The notes: generated by a model from the letters alone, not told the origin. 64,000 nucleotides of DNA from Mycolicibacterium rhodesiae JS60 (GCA_000230935.2 AGIQ01000003.1:372001-436000); one strand, 5' to 3'. Positions 8,981-16,665 are shown, numbered from the stretch's first letter. Translations and numbers: made by a program.

Positions 8981-9008
8981 GGGCGAACGAGTTGGCCTGT
9001 AAGCCGGA
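8981..9008 (+). repeat. Left attachment site (attL-side core), 28-bp copy of the rnpB 3' end
   Basis: The 28 bases starting GGGCGAACGAG and ending AAGCCGGA are identical to 19904-19931. Flanking bases differ on both sides (G versus T before, A versus T after), which sets the limits of the repeat. It lies 6 bp after the GNAT stop. Confidence 0.93.
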
Positions 9009-9148
9009 AAATGGCTCTTGGTATTTCCGCAGCTCAGCGCGATTTGGTGCTACTGGTGACACACAGTGGCCAGCGAGCCATATGCACAGCTCAGGTGCAA
9101 TTTTTCGACTCTATTCAGGCCACCACCAGTGGAGGCCGAGTGCTGCTG

Positions 9149-9167
9149 TGCGTAGCGCCTGCGTAGC
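9149..9167 (+). promoter_or_regulatory. Left pair of candidate integrase arm-type binding sites
   Basis: TGCGTAGC occurs at 9149-9156 and again at 9160-9167, 11 bp apart. The same octamer pair with the same spacing and orientation is found at the right end (19844-19862). Paired direct repeats about one helical turn apart on both phage arms are typical of lambda-type integrase arm sites. Between the core and these sites (9009-9148) I see no gene. Confidence 0.7.
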
Positions 9168-9212
9168 GAATGAGACAGGGACCGCCCTGGTGGGCGCACC
9201 ATTGGTCCAGCT

Positions 9213-9569
9213 TTAGGGGTCTTTTGATTCTGACGCGCTAGCTTCCAGCTCGCGCAGCGTGCGCGCCTGTTGCCGCAATGCCGCAGCCAACGAATCCAGT
9301 CCGTCCGCGTCGAGTACCTTGCCGTCCGCGTCGAGCCACGCCCGGATCTGCACCTTGCCGCGCTCGTCGGCGTACTGCGCGCCGCCGATCATCACTGAGA
9401 TTCCGGCGGCACTCAGGCATGGCCCGCCGATGCCGCGCATGACCCGCATTGATGGCTGCTCTAGACACCATTCGTCTACCTGCGTCGCCCACGCGGGCGG
9501 GGCGGGGCGGTGGTATCCGCCTGCGAGCGTCGCAAAGTCGTGTTCATACTGGTCCGGCAGTTGCGTCAT
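9213..9569 (-). CDS. Hypothetical protein of the integrated element
   Basis: I do not recognise this 118-residue protein (ATG at 9569; an in-frame GTG at 9587 would add six residues). It starts MTQLPDQYEHDFATLAGGYHR, has a Trp/Cys-containing middle part (QVDEWCLEQPSMRV) and a charged C-terminal helix (LAAALRQQARTLRELEASA) that could form a short coiled coil. There is no signal peptide or membrane segment. It is the last minus-strand gene before the left end and is divergent from a 40-residue acidic ORF. A palindromic operator candidate lies between the two, so it could be a regulatory or late accessory gene. Confidence 0.6.
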   Translation of the reverse strand: MTQLPDQYEHDFATLAGGYHRPAPPAWATQVDEWCLEQPSMRVMRGIGGPCLSAAGISVMIGGAQYADERGKVQIRAWLDADGKVLDADGLDSLAAALRQQARTLRELEASASESKDP

Positions 9570-9637
9570 GGCCCGGAATGTTCCCACGGTCGCGCGTGTC
9601 CGTCAAGACATAATCAATTGCCGCACAACGTATTTAG

Positions 9638-9654
9638 AGTACATGGGATGTACT
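9638..9654. promoter_or_regulatory. Perfect palindrome, candidate operator
   Basis: AGTACAT-GGG-ATGTACT has perfect 7-bp arms. It sits in an AT-rich stretch between the divergent genes at 9569 (minus) and 9699 (plus), as an operator for a dimeric repressor would. No repressor gene is recognised in the element. Confidence 0.5.
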
Positions 9655-9698
9655 TTGCTAACTTTCGTGACGCCATGGAAGTAGTAGAGTTAGCCGCC

Positions 9699-9821
9699 AT
9701 GAGCGACACAAATCCGACCCCAGAAGAGGCGGCAGCTTATGAGGCTTGGCTAGAAAACGAGTATGAACCGGGCGAAGGTATCGAAGGTTTCGGCACGGGT
9801 CGGCCCGATGAGGCTTCCTAA
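9699..9821 (+). CDS. Small acidic protein (40 residues) of the integrated element
   Basis: The ORF starts MSDTNPTPEEAAAYEAWLE and is very acidic (about a dozen Asp/Glu and only one Arg), with no membrane segment. An upstream in-frame ATG at 9675 is possible. It lies 45 bp after a perfect palindrome, is divergent from the 118-residue gene, and points toward the head genes. Small acidic proteins in mobile elements can be DNA mimics or inhibitors, but nothing in the sequence shows that. Coding status is moderate because the ORF is short. Confidence 0.45.
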   Translation: MSDTNPTPEEAAAYEAWLENEYEPGEGIEGFGTGRPDEAS

Positions 9822-10078
9822 GGTCTCACCGGGACCGAACCGTTGGCCGCGCATGACGCCGGGCAACTACCCCCAGCACACGGCCCCGCCTGTCACATAC
9901 TTCGTCAAGCTGCAAGCTTGTCAACGGTCACTGCCCATAGGGATCAGTCGTTGATTTACTTGCGCGCCGGGCATGATTGCCCGACACGTTTGGCAGGTGC
10001 ACCCCGGCTTAGCTAATGGCCGTTTCACCCCTTGGAGAGTTTGACTACCAGGGTGCCCATACCACTGCCGCGCAGTTC
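9822..10078. other. Intergenic stretch in the element
   Basis: About 260 bp without a convincing gene. A 40-codon ATG frame (10016-10138) has no ribosome-binding site and runs into the connector gene on the opposite strand. The inverted piece GCCGGGCATGATTGCCCGAC near 9966 could fold. Nothing else is evident. Confidence 0.4.
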
Positions 10079-10112
10079 AAAAAACCGCTCGGCCCACCCG
10101 GCGAACCGGGTG
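10079..10112 (-). terminator. Candidate terminator of the head-gene operon
   Basis: On the minus strand CACCCGG-TTCG-CCGGGTG forms a perfect 7-bp stem with a tight loop. Eleven bases later there are six T residues. It lies 13 bp after the connector stop codon. The gap between stem and T run is longer than ideal, so termination strength is uncertain. Confidence 0.5.
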
Positions 10113-10124
10113 TAAACCTATGCG

Positions 10125-10442
10125 CTACAGCGCTCTAACCCTGTAGCGGTTGAGAACGCAAAGCTCCCATGTCGTCCAGCCGTCAACGGTCTGGTAGGAG
10201 GTTGAGAACGGTCCCATTGTGCGATCTGTGACGGTTTGCGTTGGATCGGTGAGCCGCCGTGCCGCAGCGGTCAGGATCACGGCCCGGATATCGTCGCTAT
10301 CCGGTTCCCCCGCCGTGAACCCAACCCCACGGGTGTAGCTCGCGGCCAGCGCCGAGACAATCTGTAGGACTGCCCCGGCCTGGTCTGCGTTGATTTCCCG
10401 GCCCATGAACGCCGCCAGATCATCTGCTGTCGGCGCTGCCAT
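10125..10442 (-). CDS. Phage head-tail connector (HK97 gp6-like adaptor)
   Basis: This 105-residue helical protein opens with TADDLAAFMGREINADQAGAVLQ and continues with a second helix, DDIRAVILTAAARRLTDP. It has the small adaptor pattern found next to capsid genes in actinophages, where a ring of such subunits sits under the portal and offers the docking surface for the tail. It is the last gene of the head operon, 3 bp downstream of the capsid gene. Its presence without any tail gene is notable, because the connector decides which tails can attach. Assignment rests on sequence pattern and position. Confidence 0.75.
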   Translation of the reverse strand: MAAPTADDLAAFMGREINADQAGAVLQIVSALAASYTRGVGFTAGEPDSDDIRAVILTAAARRLTDPTQTVTDRTMGPFSTSYQTVDGWTTWELCVLNRYRVRAL

Positions 10443-10445
10443 CGC

Positions 10446-11300
10446 TTAGGCCTCGGTTAGCAGCGTGACGGCCTTAGCCTGCAACAGGCCTACGTCGTAA
10501 CGGGTGACAACACGGATACCCACGCTGTCGTAGTCGCCCCACGTCTGATCCAGAATCTTGACCTCGGCGTCTAGATCGCGGGCCACGGCCACCTTGGAAA
10601 AGTCCACCAGGGCAACGCGATTCTTCGTCGATACCGCAGGAATGTTATCGGTGATGATCACCGGCAACCCGAACAGCCGGAACGCTGATCCGTCCTGAAT
10701 GGTGGACGGGTCGAAAATGTACCGGGCATCGCTCGTGCCAACCTTCAGCTTGCGCAGCTTGGCGAAACTGGCTGCGGTCATCACCCAATGCGTTGGGCTG
10801 ACGTGATTGCCCTGCGCCGTCGCCATGCCATCAATGAGGCTGTCAGCGTCGGTCAAGTCCAGCGTGCCGGTAGCGATACCCGACTGCCGGAAAATGCCCT
10901 TGATCGTGTTCGACGTGCCCGCGCCGTCCCACAGTGCTGCGTCCAGCGCCTCGGCAACGTTGGTGACAAGCGTCGTCTTAAGCGTTGCGTCGAGAGCCAC
11001 AACAGACTGCCGCGCCATCTCGTTAGAGAAACGGACCAGCACCTTAAGGCTCTTCAGCGTGGACGGCAGCAACGTGACCTCATCAAAGCTCACGTCACCA
11101 TCGGTGATCTGCGCGCCCTCACCGACAAAGCCAGCCGTAACACCGGACGCGACGCGCGGAATGCGCAACTGGTCGCTGGTGTCGAAAACCTGCGGACCCG
11201 CCGCCAGAAACGTTGATTCCTGCGCGAGCGGATTAACGAGAATATCCGCAACCTGCGACTGCAATAGAGTGGTATTACCACTAGTGACTTCAATAGCCAT
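10446..11300 (-). CDS. HK97-fold major capsid protein
   Basis: The 284-residue protein has HK97-type segments: an N-arm (TSGNTTLLQSQVADILVNPL), an E-loop region VFDTSDQLRIPRV, a spine region LVRFSNEMARQS and the A-domain GLPVIITDNIP. A C-terminal strand reads TRYDVGLLQAKAVTLL. The product begins almost directly with the N-arm, so there is no long N-terminal delta domain to be cleaved. This agrees with the absence of a prohead protease gene and the presence of a separate scaffold-like gene just upstream. It forms the icosahedral shell. Confidence 0.9.
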   Translation of the reverse strand: MAIEVTSGNTTLLQSQVADILVNPLAQESTFLAAGPQVFDTSDQLRIPRVASGVTAGFVGEGAQITDGDVSFDEVTLLPSTLKSLKVLVRFSNEMARQSVVALDATLKTTLVTNVAEALDAALWDGAGTSNTIKGIFRQSGIATGTLDLTDADSLIDGMATAQGNHVSPTHWVMTAASFAKLRKLKVGTSDARYIFDPSTIQDGSAFRLFGLPVIITDNIPAVSTKNRVALVDFSKVAVARDLDAEVKILDQTWGDYDSVGIRVVTRYDVGLLQAKAVTLLTEA

Positions 11301-11383
11301 ATTAAGTTATTCCTTATTCGATTTTGAGTTTCAGTTATTACCCGCCACCAGGGCGGGGTGAAAATATTTAGCGCGCCAGGCGC

Positions 11384-11851
11384 CTAGCGGACACCCTTTA
11401 GCATTTCCAGCAGATTCACACCGCCATCAGCTCCGCCGCGATTGCCCTGACCCGCGTCACCCCTAACGGCACGCTTAGCCATGTAAGGCCGATCGACCAA
11501 CAGCGCATCAAGCGCCGCCTTCAGCTGCTCCTCGTCATCCAAATGCGTGGCGTCATAGGCCAGATCACCAGCATTTTCGAGTCGATTCGTGGCTGTCACT
11601 AGAGCCGCGTGCAGCCTGCGCGCCAGCTTGTCGGCCTGGTCTTCAGCGACCTTGGCACGATTGCGGTAGTCGGCGTTCTCTTTGCGAAGGTCTTCCACGT
11701 AGGAACGCGGAAAGGTATCGCCGTCAGTTGGCTTATCCGTATCGCCTAGCTGCGCGCCTGGCGCATCATCGGGCTTGTCCACGGTGCCGGGATTAGTCTC
11801 GGTCGTTTCGTCAACCTGCGGGGCTCCTAGCCCCGAAATTACGCCGCTCAT
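11384..11851 (-). CDS. Probable capsid scaffolding protein
   Basis: This 155-residue hydrophilic protein has an acidic disordered N-terminus (residues 1-50, rich in Asp, Thr, Pro). A coiled-coil segment VEDLRKENADYRNRAKVAEDQADKLARRL follows (about 52-80), then a C-terminal NLLEMLKG helix of the type that binds capsid. Position between portal and capsid genes is standard for scaffold. It overlaps the portal stop by 4 bp (ATGA), so portal and scaffold are translationally coupled. Assignment comes from architecture and gene order. Confidence 0.75.
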   Translation of the reverse strand: MSGVISGLGAPQVDETTETNPGTVDKPDDAPGAQLGDTDKPTDGDTFPRSYVEDLRKENADYRNRAKVAEDQADKLARRLHAALVTATNRLENAGDLAYDATHLDDEEQLKAALDALLVDRPYMAKRAVRGDAGQGNRGGADGGVNLLEMLKGVR

Positions 11852-13248
11852 GCCGCTTCCTTCATAAATTCACTGACACCTTTTCTGAATTGGGCATCAG
11901 CCGAGAATTGTGAGTTGTATTCCATGAGGGCCGGGTCTGCCTTGGCGTGAGACTCCGATTGCATTTCGTTGTAGATCTCGTCTCGAATCGCCAAAATCCG
12001 ATCATCGGAATAGCCCAACCGGCGAAGCGCCTCGCTCTTGGAGATCGCGTTCAGCGTCAACAGCTTGCTAACCGCGTCGGCTTCAGCAGCGACAGATGCG
12101 CTCGACGGGTCACGCCACTGCACCTTGACCGTCACCAAATCAACGTCAACGTGATCACGGATAGCGACCATCAGCCGCGCAACCTGTTCCCAGCCGCGAC
12201 CAAACACCGCCTGGCGCTGCTCAGCACGCGCAGTTAAAGCGCTTTCACTCGCGCGAATAGCCTCTGAGCTACTCGGGTTCTCGGTGGTAATCCCGACCAT
12301 ATGGGCCGGTAGAGCACTCACGGCCATGATCTGCTGTAGCCAGATGCGAGTAGCCGCCTCGTAGCCCGCAAGGTCTGCGCCGGGAAGCTGCCCGAACTTC
12401 GCTTGGTCGCTCTCAGCCAGCATGGCCCGGTTGCCTTCGGGGATCGGATTAACCGTCTCCATCACGGGATTGCCGTTGCCGTCGAGCACCGGGTTACCGT
12501 CAGCGTCGAGCTTAGGAACCTCTACCAGCTCGATACCCGTAGCCCAGCGCCGAGGCCGCGCCGTGAACTCTTGAGCCACAGCAAGACCGGCAAGGGTCGC
12601 ATTCAACCCGTCGCATAGCGGAATCAAGTCGTCTAGCTCAGAGCGTCCACACCCGAGGATGCGCGCCGCATTGCAAAAGTCGACAACCGGCACAACGCCA
12701 AGCGGATTGGGCAACGTCTCGACAAGCCCGAATGCTGACGTAGCCGCGCCAGCAGTGTTCGCGCGCCACCGCTCGATCCGGTCTGGCAAGTACACCATTG
12801 CAAATGTCTGCGTCTTGGTCCGCCAGCGCTTAACGGCGCTTTGGACCTCCCGCGTGGCCGGGTCTTTAATGACCGCGACCTGCTGCGGACTTTCAACAGT
12901 TACCAGCGGTGAGCCACCAGGCTTAGCCCAACAGATCGCGTAAGAGTCACCGAAAGTTAGTGCCTCCCGGTGCAACACGGTGCTCAGCTGATCCAGGTCG
13001 TTCGCTAGCCAGTCGTCCCACACATCAGCCCCGCGAAACCCAGTAACCACCAGGCGTTCCGCGAGCGAGGTAACGGCAAGGCCGGGAATGTTCGAGACGA
13101 TGCGATTCAGCGCCGGTAGCGCAATCCGCGCCTCCGGGCTCAAGTAAGCGAGCGCCTGCCGACCAGACGCATACCGGTCCAGCTCCGCATAGCGGTGCTG
13201 CGGCCCGTCCAAAGCCTGTAGAAGCTCGACCAACAAATCGGAACTCAT
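11848..13248 (-). CDS. Phage portal protein (SPP1 gp6-like)
   Basis: The product has 466 residues. Portal features include an N-terminal wing (LLQALDGPQHRYAELDRY), the DSYAICW core strand near residue 103, the VPVVDFCNAARILGCGRSELDDLIPLCDGLN stem region near 190-220 and a C-terminal crown helix with RALGYSDD-type repeat (SEALRRLGYSDDRILAI near 410). Twelve copies form the DNA entry vertex. The gene follows the terminase by 24 bp and overlaps the scaffold gene. Length is normal for the actinophage portal family, and no damage is visible. Confidence 0.88.
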   Translation of the reverse strand: MSSDLLVELLQALDGPQHRYAELDRYASGRQALAYLSPEARIALPALNRIVSNIPGLAVTSLAERLVVTGFRGADVWDDWLANDLDQLSTVLHREALTFGDSYAICWAKPGGSPLVTVESPQQVAVIKDPATREVQSAVKRWRTKTQTFAMVYLPDRIERWRANTAGAATSAFGLVETLPNPLGVVPVVDFCNAARILGCGRSELDDLIPLCDGLNATLAGLAVAQEFTARPRRWATGIELVEVPKLDADGNPVLDGNGNPVMETVNPIPEGNRAMLAESDQAKFGQLPGADLAGYEAATRIWLQQIMAVSALPAHMVGITTENPSSSEAIRASESALTARAEQRQAVFGRGWEQVARLMVAIRDHVDVDLVTVKVQWRDPSSASVAAEADAVSKLLTLNAISKSEALRRLGYSDDRILAIRDEIYNEMQSESHAKADPALMEYNSQFSADAQFRKGVSEFMKEAA

Positions 13249-13272
13249 ATATTCAGTTGTCTTTCTCCACGC

Positions 13273-14742
13273 CTAAGCTGCGAACGACACCGTTCGCCTA
13301 CGCGGTTTCTGTTGTGAGGCAAGCCAAGTCGCCCGAGAGTGCGCCATCATCAACGCCGTAGCTAAGTCAATCTTCGGCGCGTGCCTAGACCGAGACGCCT
13401 TAGCAAGCCTTAACCCGTGATCCGTCTCCAGGACTGTCGCCTTAAGGACATGCCGCCTCAAGTCGGATTCTCCAGAATGGGTCAGCCGCCCGTTAACCAA
13501 TGCGCTATGCAAATCGTTCGTCGCTGCGGTTTGCCGGGCCGGGGACTGACGGAACTCCACCAGCGGCAACCCCTCGGCCTGCAACACCTGCGCACTGCGG
13601 GTCCACAAGTACGGGTCGAACGCAATCTCTCGGACGTGGTACCGCTTGCACGCATCCCGGATTACCTGTTCCACGTCGAGCACCGGCACCCGCCAGCCAT
13701 CGTCACCGGCAGGTTTCTCCCACACGCCGAGCTTGTCGAAATGTGGCACCGCCGCAACCGTCCCAATGACCAGCGCCGTCGCATCGTCTTTGAGGCTGCC
13801 GTCCAGGGCGATAACCACATCGGCACCGTCTGGGATGGACCGGGCCGCGTCGAGCACATCCCACGTTTCAGCGTCCACGAGAGCGTTCTCAACCGGCCCG
13901 ATAAATTGACACAAACGCGCGCGCCGGAAGTGCGCTTCGGTCATCTTCGGCGGCAACAAAGCCCGCAACGCATCCCGATGCAAATAATCATCGAGCGCCG
14001 GATTAGCTAGCTCCCAACAGTGTTCACACGACGACGCATGATCCTCAAACCCGGCAGCGCTGAACTCCCGGTACACCTGACTGCCATCCTCGGGATGGTC
14101 AATCGAGTAAGCCCGCAAGCGAGTAAGAACGTTGTCGTCGGTGGGTCCCGGTGTGCCGATACCGATAAGCGTCGAGCGCTCCCGCTTACCCTGCGCCAGG
14201 GCGATAACTTCCCACGTTTCCGGCGCTACCCGGCCAATCTCATCAACGATTGCCAACGAGTAGTCCAAACCCTCAAGACTGGCCGGTGACGCCGGTAAGC
14301 ACGTAAACGAAGCACCCCGCGACGGCACCACAAGTCGATCCTTGAACACCTGCACACGGCTAGACAGCGCGTCATTCAGTTCGACCATGCGGGCCGCAAC
14401 ACCGAAAACGATGCCCGCCTGGCGCTCATCGACTGCCGCGACGATTACGGTTGCGCCCTCACCGCCGGTCATCAGCTCATACACGCCGAGAGCGGCAACT
14501 AGCGTCGATTTTCCCTGCCCTCGCGGCAGGCACCACCCCGCGACGCGGGGCTGAGGCTCAGCGTCGAGCACGGTCCCGACCAACTCGCCCTGCCAACGGC
14601 GCAACCGCAAGGGCACGTTCCGGCGGGACTCCCGAACCTGAATGAACTTCTCGCAAAACGCGGCGAACGCCGCCGAACCGTCCGACCGTGGCCGAAACGG
14701 CAACACACTGTCATCAACGGCCCCTTTAGGGCCAGCACGCAT
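13273..14742 (-). CDS. Phage terminase large subunit (TerL)
   Basis: This 489-residue packaging motor has a Walker A-type motif at residues 72-80 (LPRGQGKST) and Walker B at 163-170 (LAIVDEIG). The RNase H-like nuclease domain has acidic residues in VVIALDGSLKDDATAL near 310 and PKIDLATALMMAHSR near the C-terminus. It uses ATP to drive DNA into the prohead and cuts at the packaging site. AGGAG precedes the ATG well. No small terminase gene is recognised in the element, so packaging specificity may come from an unrecognised small gene or from the nearby HNH protein. The domains look intact. Confidence 0.92.
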   Translation of the reverse strand: MRAGPKGAVDDSVLPFRPRSDGSAAFAAFCEKFIQVRESRRNVPLRLRRWQGELVGTVLDAEPQPRVAGWCLPRGQGKSTLVAALGVYELMTGGEGATVIVAAVDERQAGIVFGVAARMVELNDALSSRVQVFKDRLVVPSRGASFTCLPASPASLEGLDYSLAIVDEIGRVAPETWEVIALAQGKRERSTLIGIGTPGPTDDNVLTRLRAYSIDHPEDGSQVYREFSAAGFEDHASSCEHCWELANPALDDYLHRDALRALLPPKMTEAHFRRARLCQFIGPVENALVDAETWDVLDAARSIPDGADVVIALDGSLKDDATALVIGTVAAVPHFDKLGVWEKPAGDDGWRVPVLDVEQVIRDACKRYHVREIAFDPYLWTRSAQVLQAEGLPLVEFRQSPARQTAATNDLHSALVNGRLTHSGESDLRRHVLKATVLETDHGLRLAKASRSRHAPKIDLATALMMAHSRATWLASQQKPRRRTVSFAA

Positions 14743-14758
14743 GAAATACTCCTTAGTT

Positions 14759-15325
14759 ATGTCGAATGCGACCGCTTTTACACAAATTGCGCCGTGGATC
14801 GCGCTAGCCTTTGGATTCGGGTACTTTTTGCATAGCGCGAGAGCATCTGTGAGGAATAGACAACGCGACTTGCGTCAGAAATTGCGCAAGACTCTGCGGC
14901 AGAATTATTTGCATTGCCGATCAGATATCTCAACAATTGAGTCTCGAAACAATCCCAACACTTACCCCGTGGAATTGGCACCGGAAATAGGCGTGCCCAG
15001 GCCACCACGACTTCCCATTGAATACATCCAGTCGGCCGCGCGTCTAGAGAACATCCGGCTAGAAGGGCTGTCTTCGCCCAACGCGAGCCATCTCGAATAT
15101 ATCCAGGTTCACCTTCAAGTTGTCTATAGCCACTGGGCCATAGTTACTGACAAATCGGTTACGGCACCGGGCGAACCCGAGCTAATGATGTGGCTTCGGA
15201 CCACGCAACGAGAATTAGAGCGCTACATTCAGGCGACCGCGAAGATTGACGACGGATCGTATTTGACTTATTTGCGATACAAGTACCGAAACCAGGAGAT
15301 GAAGCTGAAGCCAGTCGAAAAGTAA
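14759..15325 (+). CDS. Single-pass membrane protein of unknown function (element cassette)
   Basis: I do not recognise this protein of about 188 residues (ATG at 14759; an in-frame ATG at 14741 adds six residues). Residues about 8-28 (IAPWIALAFGFGYFLHSA) form one membrane segment. A strongly basic stretch follows (RASVRNRQRDLRQKLRK), so the C-terminal soluble part should face the cytosol. That part is helical, with Tyr/Arg-rich segments. The gene runs opposite to the head genes, is divergent from terL, and begins a plus-strand cassette that may be an inserted accessory (moron) unit. Lower GC than the chromosome. Superinfection exclusion is a possible role but is not shown. Confidence 0.7.
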   Translation: MSNATAFTQIAPWIALAFGFGYFLHSARASVRNRQRDLRQKLRKTLRQNYLHCRSDISTIESRNNPNTYPVELAPEIGVPRPPRLPIEYIQSAARLENIRLEGLSSPNASHLEYIQVHLQVVYSHWAIVTDKSVTAPGEPELMMWLRTTQRELERYIQATAKIDDGSYLTYLRYKYRNQEMKLKPVEK

Positions 15326-15380
15326 AAAGTAATCGCCTCTGCGCTGGCTGATCAAGGAGAGGGACGCGAACCGATCGGGA

Positions 15381-15422
15381 CTCCCCCCAGGGAGGCGCTT
15401 ACGGGCGCCTGTAGGCGCGCCT
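15381..15422. promoter_or_regulatory. Cluster of short GC-rich inverted repeats
   Basis: Within 42 bp there are CTCCC-N4-GGGAG (15381-15394), AGGCGC-TTACGG-GCGCCT (15393-15410) and the palindrome AGGCGCGCCT (15413-15422). They follow the membrane-protein stop at 15325 and precede a run of small plus-strand genes. They may act as a terminator, a protein-binding site or a packaging site; none has a T tract. The rest of 15326-15471 shows no gene. Confidence 0.4.
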
Positions 15423-15471
15423 CGGCGTGGTGGTGCAGCACTTGTCAGACGGTCGTCGTAGCGTTTGGGTC

Positions 15472-15627
15472 ATGACAGTTCGATTGCGGCGGCGGGCGAC
15501 TGGTGGCTACTGCCAGCGTGGCGCTCGGGTGTTTGATCGTCTTGAGTTTCAGGGTCGCGAGCCGACGAGTAGCACGCCGGTTACACGTTGGTGTTGTGCC
15601 GCGTGTGCGGCTGAGGCAGTGCGTTAG
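15472..15627 (+). CDS. Small cysteine-containing protein, possible zinc knuckle
   Basis: The 51-residue product (ATG at 15472; an upstream in-frame start at 15427 is possible) is basic. It has one Cys near residue 13 (GYCQRG) and a C-terminal cluster CCAAC, a spacing that could bind one zinc ion. Its stop is 2 bp before the next gene, so the two are probably co-translated. Function unknown. Small Cys-rich proteins are frequent in actinophage accessory regions. Coding status is supported by the tight packing with its neighbour. Confidence 0.5.
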   Translation: MTVRLRRRATGGYCQRGARVFDRLEFQGREPTSSTPVTRWCCAACAAEAVR

Positions 15628-15629
15628 GG

Positions 15630-15938
15630 ATGGCCGATAAGTTGCCTGCTGATCTTGAGCAGCTACTTGATCTCGTTGCCCAGACGGCGCACGGTTACGG
15701 CAACCGTCTGCAAGCTCACCAGGTCGCCAAGCTGAAGGGCGACATGATGAACAAGTCCGGACGTTGGTCCGTGGATCGTGCACCGGTTGCACTGGTTCGG
15801 GCGAAACTCACCGAACTCGGCATGGCGCCGCACGACATTGAAACGGTGATTGACCTGCTTAAGAAGCGGCAGGCTGGTCGTCGGCTGGTACCAGACCGAT
15901 TCCACAAAGACTTCGCGTTCGCGTTCCCCATTCATTAG
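15630..15938 (+). CDS. Hypothetical small helical protein (element cassette)
   Basis: The product has 102 residues and a helical N-terminus (LPADLEQLLDLVAQTAHGYGNRLQ). A basic middle follows (KLKGDMMNKSGRW), then a second helix (PHDIETVIDLLKKRQAGRR). It is soluble and basic and shows no recognised domain; the overall pattern would suit a nucleic-acid-binding protein, but I cannot name a family. The ATG follows AGGG closely, 2 bp after the preceding stop, and the next small gene begins 9 bp downstream. It belongs to the plus-strand cassette inserted between terL and the HNH gene. Confidence 0.6.
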   Translation: MADKLPADLEQLLDLVAQTAHGYGNRLQAHQVAKLKGDMMNKSGRWSVDRAPVALVRAKLTELGMAPHDIETVIDLLKKRQAGRRLVPDRFHKDFAFAFPIH

Positions 15939-15947
15939 TCCAAGCCG

Positions 15948-16124
15948 ATGAATGACAACACCAATCCTTGGATTGCTACCTCGCGGCGTTGCGACTTGTG
16001 CGGCAGCTATCTTGAGGAATTCACTTCCAACGTATTGGCGGTCACGAATTGCCGGTGCACGAGACTGGACTGCGAAAACCGTCGCAGTCGTCCTGCTCGG
16101 TATTACGACGATACCGAGGACTGA
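15948..16124 (+). CDS. Small zinc-ribbon-like protein (58 residues)
   Basis: The product starts MNDNTNPWIATSRRCDLCG and contains CDLC, then CRC near residue 35 and a further Cys a few residues later, giving two pairs that could hold one zinc ion. It ends with an acidic tail YYDDTED. It is the last gene of the plus-strand cassette, and its stop lies inside the 3' end of the HNH gene on the opposite strand (about 22 bp overlap). Function unknown. The Cys pattern and spacing from its neighbour support real coding. Confidence 0.55.
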   Translation: MNDNTNPWIATSRRCDLCGSYLEEFTSNVLAVTNCRCTRLDCENRRSRPARYYDDTED

Positions 16125-16486
16125 CGGCTAGCGCGTTTGGCTATTGCGTCTAGCACGTGTTGACGTTCGGCGTCGGTACACCTGTCACCCCGCGCTGAGT
16201 TACAGGTTCGACACCAGACGCGCAGGTTCAGTTCCTCGTAAACAAGGTCAGGGCGCTCGGCTGGGGTGATGACGTGGTCAACGGTTAGATCGGTTGTCGC
16301 GAAGCACTTTTCACAGAACGGGCTAAGCCGTCTTAGTCTTGCGCTTAGCTTGCGCCATCGCCAGTCTGAGGCGGTGCGGCCCTTGCGTCCGCGTTGGTAA
16401 TGGTTGTTTAGCGGGCGTTGGCAGTCGGCGCACCGTGAGCCGGATGGAACCAACCGTGAACAGCCCAGGCATGGCCGCGCTATCAC
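16103..16486 (-). CDS. HNH endonuclease
   Basis: This 127-residue protein has two zinc-binding Cys pairs at the N-terminus (CLGC, CADC). The HNH core has CEKC, TVDHVITPAERPDL and LRVWCRTCNSARGDR, with the DH pair and the Asn of the ββα-metal fold visible. Such HNH proteins are often found next to terminase genes and help DNA cleavage in packaging, for example in HK97-type phages. Here terL lies 1.4 kb away, separated by the plus-strand cassette. The GTG start overlaps the upstream stop (GTGA), so it is coupled to the preceding small gene. Confidence 0.88.
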   Translation of the reverse strand: MIARPCLGCSRLVPSGSRCADCQRPLNNHYQRGRKGRTASDWRWRKLSARLRRLSPFCEKCFATTDLTVDHVITPAERPDLVYEELNLRVWCRTCNSARGDRCTDAERQHVLDAIAKRASRQSSVSS

Positions 16487-16665
16487 GTCTGCTCCTCAAG
16501 TAGGTCAACGATCGCGTTACACACGGCGATAGCGTCGCGTCTGGTGAACGAGACGCTATTGACGCGCCCCGCATTCGAGGTGCGACCAAGATGGACATGG
16601 TCAGCGTCCAGTCTGAGTTTGTAGTTCCGGCCTCGCTGGGCGGGGATCGTGACTGTTGTGCTCAT
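16483..16665 (-). CDS. Hypothetical small protein (60 residues)
   Basis: The product begins MSTTVTIPAQRGRNYKLRLD and ends in a helix with DAIAVCNAIVDLLEEQT. No family is recognised. It is translationally coupled on both sides: its ATG overlaps the stop of the upstream 41-residue gene (ATGA) and its stop overlaps the GTG of the HNH gene. This tight packing strongly supports coding. A role in regulating or assisting the nuclease is possible but not shown. Confidence 0.6.
   Translation of the reverse strand: MSTTVTIPAQRGRNYKLRLDADHVHLGRTSNAGRVNSVSFTRRDAIAVCNAIVDLLEEQT

Noticed and set aside
10016..10138. A 40-codon ORF beside the connector gene
   Set aside because: It has no ribosome-binding site, overlaps the candidate terminator and the connector gene on the opposite strand, and shows no features.
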